Source: Halicephalobus mephisto (taxonomy: Eukaryota; Nematoda; Chromadorea; Rhabditida; Panagrolaimidae). From it: DNA of 16,224 nt. Every line of letters begins with the position of its first letter. The first letter of the stretch is position 1. The position numbers and the translations under genes were made by a program. The notes beneath the pieces are model-generated. The model did no database searches and was not told the DNA's origin. It was given only the letters and a program-made list of their open reading frames with translations. The stretch lies in the NCBI GenBank assembly GCA_009193035.1, contig SWDT01000563.1, forward strand, positions 1 through 16,224. Direction: 5' to 3'. This document shows, piece after piece, positions 7,446 through 15,839 of the stretch.

Positions 7446-8062
7446 ATACCTATGTAATGTCAAACCCTTTACAACAAACAGATTCACTAGAAAGAAAGTT
7501 ATGAAAAAACATCCCTGTGATCAAAAATTACAAATTTAAATATTTAGTTTCTCTAAAAGTGACGTCTTTGTACCGTAGGATATCGTACTAAACGGATCCT
7601 GCACAGTGCAGGAAAAACACTAAAACAGAAGAGTTTACTGTAACGTAATTGTCCGTCGTCATAGTTCAATTCTAAATATAGTTCTACATTCAGACGTTGA
7701 AAATTTCGAAACATCTCGATAGCTTCTTGAATAAGGATATCTTTCTTAAATTAAAAAAATCATGAAAAATTTTTCAAAAAATTCATCGAATTTAAAAGTT
7801 TAGAATTCTACAGTATTAAAATTAACAGTAATTTATTTCCGCCAAGATTAGGTTGTTTTAGATAAATTTTAATCCGACCAAAAATCGGCTTTTTCGATCA
7901 AGTTATAATAGTTCAAAATTGATAATAAAAATCCGACATTGTTCTTTGAAAATCTAATATTTTATTTAATTTTTTTTTTGTTATCGGGACTACCAATAAA
8001 AAAAATAAATTAAATTAAATAAAAATATTTATTTGTACAAAAAAATTAAAATTTCACTTAAT
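7446..8062. other. unique A+T-rich DNA without a gene
   Basis: No coding region, RNA gene or tandem repeat is supported. A perfect short inverted repeat, cctgcac-a-gtgcagg, lies at 7598-7612. The second copy of the 22-nt block from 6752 is at 7633-7654. Confidence 0.4.
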
Positions 8063-8079
8063 ATTGAATTCCTGGAAAT
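8063..8079. repeat. SINE target-site duplication, left copy
   Basis: attgaattcctggaaat, identical to 8355-8371. Confidence 0.95.
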
Positions 8080-8354
8080 AACACCGTGGTTCGGTGATTA
8101 TGGCCCTAGAAAAACAAAAAAGGTCCCAAGTTCGGTTCCCCGGTGCTAGCAGACCCACCTGAACCCAGGGGATTAAGAAATTCAGGATAGTGACGTAACG
8201 AACCACGACCTCCCCCAACTATGAGCTACATTCTCAGAATTCCAACAGTGACGGTCCACTGGGATTCAGAACCAGGCTAGGACGACAGTCAAATCAGCCA
8301 GGGACCTAACCCTGACTTTAGTCGGGAAAATACAGGTAGAAAAAAAAGAAAAAG
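8080..8354 (+). mobile_element. tRNA-derived SINE
   Basis: This 275-bp element is conspicuously richer in G+C than its surroundings. It is bounded by exact 17-bp direct repeats and ends in an A-rich tail (aaaaaaaagaaaaag, to 8354), the signature of LINE-driven retroposition. The head resembles a tRNA. It has an A-box-like tggttcggtgatta at ~8087-8100 and a B-box-like agttcggttcc at 8129-8139. The first seven bases, aacaccg, pair at six of seven positions with cggtgct (8141-8147), a relic of an acceptor stem. The remaining ~205 bp are a body of unknown origin. It would be transcribed by RNA polymerase III and depends on a partner LINE for mobility. I cannot assign the family or parent tRNA. 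Confidence 0.9.
8087..8139 (+). promoter_or_regulatory. split Pol III promoter of the SINE (A and B boxes)
   Basis: A box tggttcggtgatt (compare TGGCNNAGTGG) and B box agttcggttcc (compare GGTTCGANTCC) are ~30 nt apart, within the normal range for tRNA-type internal promoters. Both depart from consensus at a few positions. Confidence 0.75.
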
Positions 8355-8371
8355 ATTGAATTCCTGGAAAT
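8355..8371. repeat. SINE target-site duplication, right copy
   Basis: attgaattcctggaaat, directly after the A-rich tail and identical to 8063-8079. The bases just outside both copies differ, fixing the duplication at 17 bp. Confidence 0.95.
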
Positions 8372-8575
8372 CAGAACATTGACAGTATCCAACAAGGATT
8401 CAGACACTACCGTACTCTTTGACCAGAAAACTCGCTCACCAAAATAAAGTTTAACTTTGCAGTCTTTCGAGCAGATTCACTCACTAGAAAGCACTTCTGT
8501 ATCTTGTAGAAACTTGACAGCGGCTTCTTCGGTAGTCGGTAAACTGAAGAGATATATTTAAAAAGTAAAAAAAAA

Positions 8576-8809
8576 AGTTTAAAAAAGTAAAACAAAAAGT
8601 TTAAAAAAGTTAAAGAAGTTAAAAAAGTTAAAAAAGTTAAAAAAAAGTTAAAAAAGTTAAAGAAGTTAAAAAAGTTAAAAAAGTTAAAAAAAAGTTAAAA
8701 AAGTTAAAAAAGTTAAAAAAGTTAAAAAAGTTAAAAAAGTTAAAAAAGTTAAAAAAGTTAAAAAAGTTAAAAAAGTTAAAGAAGTTAAAAAAGTTAAAAA
8801 AGTTAAAAA
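8576..8809. repeat. 9-bp microsatellite (agttaaaaa)n
   Basis: About 25 near-perfect copies of aaaaaagtt. Longer spacers of eight A and an a-to-g variant (ttaaagaagtt near 8611, 8658 and 8777) mark larger repeated blocks; the first two are 47 bp apart. It begins where the preceding unique sequence turns to poly-A/gttt. Confidence 0.97.
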
Positions 8810-9273
8810 AATTCATAAGAAAAAGAAAAAAAATAACTTTTTTATTAATAGTCCTGATAACAGGGAAATACTTTTTATTTTATATAAATTTTCAAAAAAA
8901 TTTTTTATTACAATTTCACTATAAATTTTGTATTTAAATTTTTCTTTAATTTTAATTTTCAAATATTTTGTAATATTTAATTTTTTAACGTTTTTATACA
9001 AAAAGTAAACAAGTATTCCAGCCAATTGGGGATTTCCGGATTGAGACTTGGACTTCCCGTATGGCTAAACCCTGGGGTTTGTTCTTCGGGGAACTTTTTT
9101 AATCTCCAATTTTACCTGTAAAATGAACAAAAAAATTTTCTTCCTTAACTACGAAAATACTTCCTTTTTCACATGCTCTCAAACTTTGGAGAAATTTGTT
9201 AAGTTTTGTAATCAAAAAAAATTACAACGTTCTTCGTGGGAATTACGTAGGATTTCGAATTGTATTTTGTACA
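8810..9273. other. A+T-rich DNA without a gene
   Basis: Open frames here are A/T-rich and lysine- or phenylalanine-laden, typical of low-complexity DNA. A small inverted repeat aaaccctggggttt lies near 9067-9080. Confidence 0.4.
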
Positions 9274-9274
9274 G

Positions 9275-9281
9275 AAAAAAA
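9275..9281 (-). terminator. RNA polymerase III terminator
   Basis: Seven consecutive T on the minus strand, starting two bases after the tRNA discriminator base. Confidence 0.9.
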
Positions 9282-9283
9282 TC

Positions 9284-9389
9284 CGCAGTCGGCAGGATTC
9301 GAACCTACGCGGGCAATGCCCAACAGATGGTTAGACTTGGTAGTCAGCCTGTTTCTAATCTGTCTCCTTAACCACTCGGACACGACTGC
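9284..9389 (-). tRNA. tRNA-Ser, anticodon AGA, with a 24-nt intron
   Basis: The gene reads TCT codons as serine. The acceptor stem GCAGTCG/CGACTGC is perfect over 7 bp, with discriminator G73. The D arm is TCC-GAGTGGTTAA-GGA. The anticodon stem is ACAGA/TCTGT, with the loop TTAGAA|A split after position 37. A long variable arm (GGGC/GCCC stem) and G73 are serine features. The T arm is GTAGG-TTCGAAT-CCTGC with one G-U pair. The A box (TGTCCGAGTGG) and B box (GGTTCGAATCC) are good. The anticodon lies at 9354-9356. Without the intron the RNA is 82 nt, normal for tRNA-Ser. Leucine is excluded by the discriminator and acceptor stem. The gene looks intact and is the only likely functional gene in the window. 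Confidence 0.95.
9329..9352 (-). other. intron of tRNA-Ser(AGA)
   Basis: These 24 nt follow base 37, the canonical position. Near its 3' end the intron carries TCTAA, which can pair with the TTAGA of the anticodon loop. That is the anticodon-intron helix used by eukaryotic tRNA splicing endonuclease. Removing it leaves a normal 7-nt loop. Confidence 0.9.
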
Positions 9390-9760
9390 AGTGACGCAGA
9401 GTCGGGAACGGACGCTTTTATTTAGTTCTTGTGCGTAACGTTTGTCCGGTGTTTGATTTTTGACGCGTGCAATTTTCGGACTTTTTAGGATAACCAAGCC
9501 CTATTTTGAGGATTTAAAATTATCACCAAATTTCCACAAGCCAATAAGTCTATAATGAGTGGAAAATTAAGAAAGTCTATTTTTACAAACGCAGAGAGAG
9601 GACTTTTTCGATTTTCTTCAGACTGGTCAAAAAAACTTTTTTGTTCGAAACCCTATTCGATTTCCTAATTATCATAGAGAAGAAATTAGTCATGACCTTT
9701 TTGAGCAAAATTATACTTTTATAAAACGTAGAAATGTTTGTTTTAATTTTTTAAAATAAT
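9390..9760. other. upstream flank of the tRNA and A+T-rich DNA
   Basis: The first ~80 bp, upstream of the tRNA on its strand, are of balanced composition. The rest is A+T-rich with no gene. I see no second RNA gene. Confidence 0.4.
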
Positions 9761-10125
9761 CTCAACGCGAATTTTTAGACTTTTCCACTCGAGACCGAGA
9801 ATTGTAGAATTTTTAAATTTTCCACTCGGGACCAGGATTTATAGAATTTAATGTTTATTCGATTTTAGAAAGTCCTAAAACCACACTGTTTTTTAAAATT
9901 TCGAAAATTGGTCCCGACGCGAATTCTTAGACTTTTCCACTCGGGACCAGGATTTATAGAATTTTTAAATTTTCCACTCGGGACCATGATTTATAGAATT
10001 TAATATTTATTCGATTTTAAAAAGTCCTAAAACCACACTATTTTTTAAAATTTCGAAAATTGGTCCCGACGAGAATTTTTAGACTTTTCCACTCGGGACC
10101 GAGAATTGTAGAATTTAATCTTTTT
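9761..10125. repeat. 152-bp tandem repeat containing TCGGGACC hairpins
   Basis: The marker (c/t)cc(c/a)(g/a)acg-gaatt-ttagac lies near 9761, 9913 and 10065, giving a 152-bp period and ~2.4 copies. Each unit holds GGTCCCGA and, downstream, TCGGGACC as inverted arms (9910-9917 with 9941-9948; 10062-10069 with 10093-10100), both with a 23-nt loop. The block aaagtcctaaaaccacact marks the middle of each unit. Confidence 0.9.
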
Positions 10126-10440
10126 TGTACTTTTATAGCATTCCAAATTATACTGTTTTAGAACATACAAATTCTTCGAAATTCTAAGAAAAGTACGTCG
10201 ACGCGAAATTTTAAAACTTTGTATTCAAGATCAAAAAAAGTTGAATTTTGTTTTACGTCATTTCACAAAGTCCCAGAAGGATTGAATAACTCTGAATCAT
10301 AGTATAAAAAAACGAAGGTGTTGATTGTAAATTTCTGAAAAACGTTTTTTGACGTGAATTTGTAAATTTTTCTTGCCCAGATTTGAAAACTATGGAATTT
10401 CGTATTTTAAGTAGTTCTCAATTACGTCATCAAAAATATA
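10126..10440. repeat. degenerate relatives of the hairpin repeat
   Basis: Decayed motifs such as gtcgacgcgaaattttaaaac followed by ttcaagatc (~10198) and gacgtgaatttgtaaattttt (~10350) follow the order of the neighbouring repeats. No clear period remains and no gene is visible. Confidence 0.5.
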
Positions 10441-10940
10441 ATAATATACAAAAATAATCCCAACACGAAAATTGCGAAATTTAATTTTTATAAAATTATA
10501 AATTTTATTTTTTTACAAAAATTTCACAAAAATAATCCCAACACGAAATTTTAAAATTTTCTATTTAAGACCGAAATTGCGAAATTTTCCATTTGAGACC
10601 GAAAATTTTGAAATTTAATTTTTATAAAATTATAAATTTTATTTTTTTACAAAAATTTCACAAAAATAATCCCAACACGAAAATTTGAAATTTTCCATTT
10701 GAGACCGAAATTTTTGAAATTTAATTTTTATAAAATTATAAATTTTATTTTTTTACGAAAATTTATTTTTTCTAAAAAAGTTTTCTCAGCACGAAGTTTT
10801 GAAATTTTCTACCCAAGACCGAAAATTGCAAAATTTTTTGTTATATTTTTTACAAAAATTAATTTTTTTTAGAAAACTGTTTCTACATGAATTCTTAGAA
10901 CTTCCTAGTCGAGACAGAAGATTATAAAATTTAATTCTTT
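10441..10940. repeat. A+T-rich hairpin-family repeat, 78- and 134-bp steps
   Basis: The marker aatcccaacacgaaa occurs at 10456, 10534 and 10668. Each is followed by a tttaagaccg- or tttgagaccg-type arm or by the block tttataaaattataaatttt. Two more units start at ~10786 (ctcagcacgaagttttgaaa) and ~10882 (ctacatgaattcttagaac followed by tcgagac). These look like CpG-decayed versions of the 152-bp unit's hairpin. Confidence 0.75.
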
Positions 10941-11160
10941 CTTCATTTTGTGACATTTCAAAAACACCCACTTGTGTCTAAAGCATTCCAGAAGCTTCAA
11001 TGAAATTCCATAATCTTATCTGTCGTATCTCTGTGAAGCAGTGTGATTGCGCAAGAGATGACGGATATGAAAGTTTCTTATTTACCCAAACAATAAGATT
11101 AAGCACAAAATAAAAATCATATATATTAACTACACAGAGAATGAGTATATGGTATATAAT
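10941..11160. other. unique DNA without a recognised gene
   Basis: Mixed-composition sequence between two satellites. Open frames here lack support; the 64-codon minus-strand frame runs into the satellite on its right. Confidence 0.4.
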
Positions 11161-11164
11161 ACAT

Positions 11165-11660
11165 CGATACATTGTAACTGTTCTGATGTATCGGATGCAT
11201 TGTAACTGTTCTGATTTATTAGATACATTAGGTTCAATATATCGATATAGTAAGTATCATATCAGTGTATTATATCTAATATATCAATACATTAGAATAG
11301 TTGTGATGTATTAGATACATTGTATTCAATATATAGATATAATAAGTATCATATCGATGTATTATATATAATATATCAATACATTAGAATAGTTCTGATT
11401 TATTAGATACATTGTATTCAATATATCGATATAATAAGTATCATATCGATGTATTATATCTAATATATCGATATATTAAAACAGCTCTGATATGTGAGAT
11501 ACATTGTATTCAATACGTTAAATACGATATCAGTCATCGTATTCAATGTATTGATATATTAAAACGGTTCTGATGTATCAGATATATTATATTTAGTATA
11601 TCGATGCATTGTATTCAATGTGCCGGTACATTAAATCTAATTTATTTGATACATTAGAGC
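11165..11660. repeat. 92-bp satellite rich in ATCGAT dyads
   Basis: The marker ttctgat-tatta(g)atacatt lies at 11209, 11301, 11393 and 11485, exactly 92 bp apart, then at 11568 after a 9-bp loss. Units contain atatcgatata, tatcatatcgatgtatta and atatatcaatacatta, so each is full of short self-complementary segments. Edge copies are more diverged, as usual for a satellite. Confidence 0.92.
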
Positions 11661-11693
11661 CGTTTTAATGTACTCTTTTTAGTGTAGTCAACA

Positions 11694-12210
11694 CTTTGTC
11701 TTGTACAGTATACTCCAACATATAACACGTAGGGTATTTCCCTCCGAGACCTGGTTTACTTACGCAATAGTCGGTTAATATAGCGATGTAACAAATATTA
11801 AGTGCAACAACAATAGATATTGACTAGTTAACACTTTGTCTTGTACAGTATACCCCAACATGTAACACGTAGGGTATTTCCCTCCGAGACCTGGTTTACT
11901 GACGCAATAATCAGTTAATATAGCGATGTAACAAATATTAAGTGTAACAATAATAGATATTGATTAGTTTATACTTTGTCTTGTACAGTATACCCCAACA
12001 TATAACACGTAGGGTATTTCCCTCCGAGACCTGGTTTACTTACGCAATAATCAGTTAATATAGCGATGTAACAAATATTAAGTGTAACAATAATAGATAT
12101 TAACTAGTTAACACTGTCTTGTACAGTATACCCCAACATATAACACGTAGGGTATTTCCCTCCGAGACCTGGTTTACTGACGCAATAGTCGGTTAATATA
12201 GTGATGTAAC
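11694..12210. repeat. 140-bp satellite, highly uniform, 3.7 copies
   Basis: The block ctttgtcttgtacagtata begins at 11694, 11834 and 11974, and as the 2-bp-deleted actgtcttgtacag at ~12113. The period is exactly 140 bp and copies differ at only a handful of sites. Conserved parts include acacgtagggtatttccctc, cgagacctggtttact-acgc and atagcgatgtaacaaatatt. The last unit stops after gatgtaac (12210). The unit is less A+T-rich than its surroundings and has no sustained reading frame. Confidence 0.96.
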
Positions 12211-12590
12211 ATTATCGAAAGACAATAAATACGAAAAATCCCCTTGGGAATCGTCGGGGTTGGTCATAGACCACAACGGTAATCTCCTTGTAACCTACTC
12301 TGATGTCCTCGGGGATTATCCGATCTGTAATTGAGTCTGTCCTTGTTTTCAGAATCCAATAGGAATTCCAATTTAAAAAACATTTTGTATTTTTTGGAAT
12401 TAATATTTTTCATTTTAATGAAATAAAATTTTTTAAACTTCATTATTGTTCAATTGTCTTTGGAAAATTAATTTTCCGTTTGGGACAATTTATATTTTCT
12501 AAAAAGATTTCGTCAATCTTTGGGAATTTTTAAGTTTTTTTTCACAAAAAGTATAATTTTTTTGAGTTTTTTAAGATTTTTGTGGAAATT
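12211..12590. other. unique and A+T-rich DNA without a gene
   Basis: The part at ~12235-12360 is more G+C-rich, and its cctcggggatt recurs near 13874-13884 in another G+C-rich patch. The rest is low complexity. An isolated ttttccgtttgggac near 12473 resembles one arm of the hairpin family. Confidence 0.4.
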
Positions 12591-12593
12591 TTA

Positions 12594-12715
12594 GGATTTT
12601 GTAAGTTTTGTAAGTTTTGGAAACTTTGGAATTTTAGGATTTTGTAAGTTTTGTAAGTTTTGGAAACTTTGGAATTTTAGGATTTTGTAAGTTTTAGAAA
12701 CTTTGAAATTTTCGA
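12594..12715. repeat. 43-bp tandem repeat
   Basis: ggattttgtaagtttt starts at 12594, 12637 and 12680, followed by gtaagttttggaaactttgg and aatttta. The first two copies are nearly identical; the third is shortened. Confidence 0.9.
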
Positions 12716-13090
12716 TAATTTTGTGGAAGCTTTTGGAATTTTCAGAATCTTGAAAATTTTCCAAAATTTCACAGAAACTTCTGAAGGTTTTTAAAATTTC
12801 CTGTAATTTTCTAGAATCTTAGGAATTTCTGAAGTTCTTTGGAATTTCATAAAAGTTTTTAAAATCTTCCAGAATCCTGGAAATTTTTGAAGTTTTCTGG
12901 AATCATGAAAATTTTCCAGAATCTTCTGGGGCTGTTTGAGATTTCATAAAAGTTTCAGAATCTTCCAGAATTTCATAGAAGTTTCTGAATTTTTCCAGGA
13001 TTTTGTAGAATCTTTTGAAAATTTTCTAGAATCTTCTAGAATTTTCAAATTTTTCCAGAATTTCATAGAAATTTCTGAATTTTTTTAAAA
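12716..13090. repeat. degenerate GAA/TTC-rich repeat
   Basis: Loose repetition of ttccagaatc, ttctagaat, tttcatagaagtttctgaa and similar words, without a fixed period. It probably grew from the adjacent 43-bp repeat or a shared short unit. Confidence 0.6.
13024..13046. promoter_or_regulatory. five-unit heat-shock-element-like site
   Basis: TTC and GAA alternate five times with exact 2-nt gaps (TTCtaGAAtcTTCtaGAA, then ttTTC). This matches the nTTCnnGAAn pattern bound by HSF trimers. No gene lies nearby and the surrounding DNA is a GAA/TTC-rich repeat, so it may be a by-product of repetition. Confidence 0.3.
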
Positions 13091-13344
13091 TTTAAAGAAT
13101 TTTCGAAAATTTCTTAAATTTTATTTCGAAATAATTTTGCAGAAAATTAATTTTTAATTTTTAAAATAGCATGATCTTTGAGATTTTTAGAAAGTTCTAG
13201 AATTCCGTGTCAATATTATTTTTATAAAAAATTAATTTTTTTAAATATGATATTTAAAGTTTCAATAAAGTTCTCTGACTTCATTTCGAAATAATTTTGC
13301 AAAATTAATTTTTATTTTTTTAACAGTTGGATTTTCGAAGTTTT

Positions 13345-13770
13345 TAGAGAACTTTAAAATTTCGCTTCGGGACCATTTAGGAGAAAATAAATTTTTATTT
13401 TTAATAATAAGAATTTTGATGTATAAAAAGTCCTAAATTTCGCTTCGGGATCATCTAAGAAAAAAACATTTTTATTTTTTTTAAAGAATAATTCTAAAAC
13501 GAATTTTAAAAAGTTCGAATCTCGGAAGTTTTAGAATTTTTTCAAAAAAAATGCACTTTTTAATTTTTATAATTATATAATTTTTGAAGTTTTGAAGTTT
13601 TTAGAGAATTTTAAAATTTCGCTTCAGGATCATCTAAGAAAAAACATTTTTATTTTTTTTAAGAATAATTCTAAAACGAATTTGAAAAGTCTCGAATCCC
13701 GGAAGTTTTAGAATTTTTTTAGGTTTTTTTTAGAATTTTTTCAGAAAAAATGTACTTTTTAATTTTTATA
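13345..13770. repeat. ~179-bp tandem repeat with cgcttcgggacc motif
   Basis: aaatttcgcttcgggatcatc at ~13436 recurs as aatttcgcttcaggatcatc at ~13615, a 179-bp step. Both are followed by aagaataattctaaaacgaa, ggaagttttagaattttt and a-tgcactttttaatttttata-type blocks. A related shorter block with cgcttcgggaccat lies at ~13363, 78 bp before the first. Confidence 0.85.
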
Positions 13771-14110
13771 ATTTTATATCCATCCACGTCAACTTGACTG
13801 GACTTGCGTGATATAAAAAATCAATGTTATTTTTTATCCGAGGACCCTTCCACCTGTGTTTTCCTAGCTGTTGCCCTCGGGGATTCTGAACTAACTTAAA
13901 AAATTCCGTGAAAAGAGCAGCTTTCCCTGAGGCATTTCGACATTATCATGTTTATTTGCAAATTGTCTCAAAAATCATCAATTTTTTGAAAAATAATTTT
14001 TATATTTCTATACAGTGGTCTCGACACGAATTTAACTACAGTAATTTATTTTTTTTTATAGATTTAGATTAATCAGATTTTATTATTTTAAATAATAATA
14101 ATAATTTGTG
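13771..14110. other. unique DNA, partly G+C-richer, without a gene
   Basis: At ~13785-13965 composition is more balanced. A bulged hairpin is possible between tatatccatccacg and cgtgatata (~13784-13817). No open frame of note and no recognised RNA. Confidence 0.35.
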
Positions 14111-14114
14111 ACGA

Positions 14115-14266
14115 AATTTCGAAAAACGGTCTCGACAGGAATTTTGAAAAAATAATCTCGACAGGAATTTCGAAAAACGGTCTCGACACGAATTTCGAAA
14201 AAATGGTCTCGACACGAATTTCGAAAAACGGTCTCGACACGAATTTCGAAAATTCCAATCAAGACC
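14115..14266. repeat. 25/26-bp tandem repeat of tctcgacacgaatttcgaaaa
   Basis: ctcgaca starts at 14131, 14157, 14182, 14208 and 14233, steps of 26, 25, 26 and 25 bp. The last unit runs into ttccaatcaagacc, so GGTCTCGA (14230-14237) and TCAAGACC (14259-14266) form the same kind of hairpin as at 9.9 kb, with a 21-nt loop and one mismatch. Confidence 0.92.
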
Positions 14267-14339
14267 GAAAATTGTAAAATTTAACTTTTTTGGACTTCTG
14301 GAGAGCTCTAAAATTAGATTATATTAAAGGTAGAAATGT

Positions 14340-14830
14340 TTATAACCAAATTCTGAAAAAATAGTCTCGACACGAATTTTGAAACTTTCCAATCAAGACC
14401 AAAAATCGTAAAATTTCTTGTTTTTCTGATTCCTTAAATTTCTGCATCATTTTTCAAAATAAAAACAAGCTTTTCCTACAAATTTAAAGAAAATGATTTC
14501 GACATGAATTTTGAAACTTTCCAATCAAGACCAAAAATTGTGGAATTTCTTGTTTTTCTGATTCCTTAAAATTCTGCATCATTTTTCAAAATAAAAACAA
14601 GCTTTTCCTACAAATTTCTCAAAACATGGTCTCGACACGAATTTCGAAATTTTCCAATTAAGACCAAAAATTGTGGAATTTCTTGTTTTTCTGGTTTTAA
14701 ACAATGTTTTTTTTTTGAAAATAAATTTTTCCTGTAAATTTCTCAAAAAATGGTCTCGACACGAATTTCGAAACTTTCCAATTAAGACCAAAAATCGTAA
14801 AATTTTTTGTTTTTCTGGTTTTAAAATGTC
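14340..14830. repeat. ~132-bp tandem repeat with hairpin core, four copies
   Basis: ccaat(c/t)aagacca-aaa begins at 14389, 14521, 14654 and 14778 (steps 132, 133, 124). Each is preceded by tctcgacacgaattt or a decayed form and followed by tttcttgtttttctg and, in three copies, by a (c/t)ttttcct(a/g)(c/t)aaattt block. In each copy a (G)GTCTCGA-like arm lies ~22 nt before a T(C/T)AAGACC arm. Open frames across it are repeat-derived. Confidence 0.92.
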
Positions 14831-15235
14831 CAAAAAGCGTCAACTAGATTTCAGAAAATCCGAGAGCCTTGTGTGATGTTCTGTAATCTTGTTCAAAGAC
14901 CGTAAGCAAAAAAGTCCCCTCAGGCTAGTCGCTTTTCTCATTTTTTCTAAAATCTAAAAAGAAAAATTTCTCAAGGAAGCTAATCTGGTCAATGACGTCC
15001 AAGACAACGAGGCTTCCAATGTTCGAAAATGCTTTTCTGCGACTAATAACTCTTCTCCATGGCACCCTTGACCACAAGTCGGATTTTCTTTTTTCATCCA
15101 AAAAGCAATCCAGTTTTTTCTTGTTTTTGTTTGGTCATTCAAATTTTTGAAGAGCTTGTTTTTGCTAAATTAAATTAGGACAGATTTTCATCCACATTTT
15201 CTTTATAAAGCTCAATTGAGGCTTTTGAGGTTAAT
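14831..15235. other. unique DNA without a supported gene
   Basis: A 62-codon minus-strand frame (14954-15142) has no ATG at its start and no recognisable domain. The sequence around it is of mixed composition and not repetitive. A decayed exon or old transposon fragment is possible but unsupported. Confidence 0.35.
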
Positions 15236-15239
15236 TTAT

Positions 15240-15600
15240 GAATTTTTTGGATTTAAAAAAATATAAAATTTATTTTTTCTTATTTAAAAAATATAAAATT
15301 TATTTTTCTTATTTTGTTTTAAAAATATAAAATTTATTTTTCTTATTTAAAAAATATAAAATTTATTTTTATTATTTAAAAAAATATAAAAATTTATTTT
15401 TTCTTATTTAAAAAAATACAAAATTTATTTTTTCTTATTTAAAAAAATACGAAATTTATTTTTCTTATTTTGTTTTAAAAATATAAAATTTATTTTTTTT
15501 ATTTAAAAAAAATATAAAATTGATTTTTTTAATTTTTTTTAAATTCTAAGAAATACAAAAATTTATTTTTTTGTATTTAAAAAAGTATAAAAATTAATTC
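15240..15600. repeat. A+T-rich tandem repeat, ~31 bp
   Basis: About eleven units of ttcttatttaaaaaa followed by tataaaatttattttt, with occasional tacaaaa or tacgaaa variants. A longer form with ttattttgttttaaaa occurs near 15310 and 15468. Lengths vary through run slippage. Confidence 0.92.
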
Positions 15601-15839
15601 TTTGGATTTTCAAAAAAATTATTTGTCAGTTTCGTTAACTAGTAAAGGAACTTTTTGGATTACTGTATTTCGATGATTATAGAATTTCAAATTAGAAATT
15701 TTCGAAAATTATTAAAAAAATTAAATTTCACAATTTCTGGTCTCTAGTGAAAAACTGAAAATTCCCATAAAAAGTTTAAGATTTTAGAAAATATTTGTAT
15801 TTAAAATAATATGAGTGAAAACCTCAAAAATTATAAAAA
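15601..15839. other. A+T-rich DNA without a gene
   Basis: No gene or clear repeat. A single tggtctctagtgaaaaa near 15738 resembles the repeat that follows. Confidence 0.4.

Noticed and set aside
7598..7612. cctgcac-a-gtgcagg palindrome as a regulatory site
   Set aside because: It is isolated and short, with no gene nearby; expected occasionally by chance.
8576..8809. Possible CRISPR array or telomere repeat
   Set aside because: It is a plain 9-bp microsatellite with no unique spacers and no TTAGG- or TTAGGG-type unit.
9284..9389. tRNA-Leu reading of the long-variable-arm tRNA
   Set aside because: The discriminator is G, the acceptor stem is serine-like and the anticodon is AGA.
9123..9497. 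Three open frames of 80-84 codons
   Set aside because: All overlap the tRNA-Ser gene, which explains the balanced composition and lack of stops.
14579..14876. Open frames of 84 and 67 codons on opposite strands
   Set aside because: They repeat with the ~132-bp tandem unit (the encoded peptide repeats too), so they are repeat-derived.
14954..15142. 62-codon minus-strand open frame
   Set aside because: It has no ATG at its start, no domain and no splice context I could support; kept only as unique DNA.
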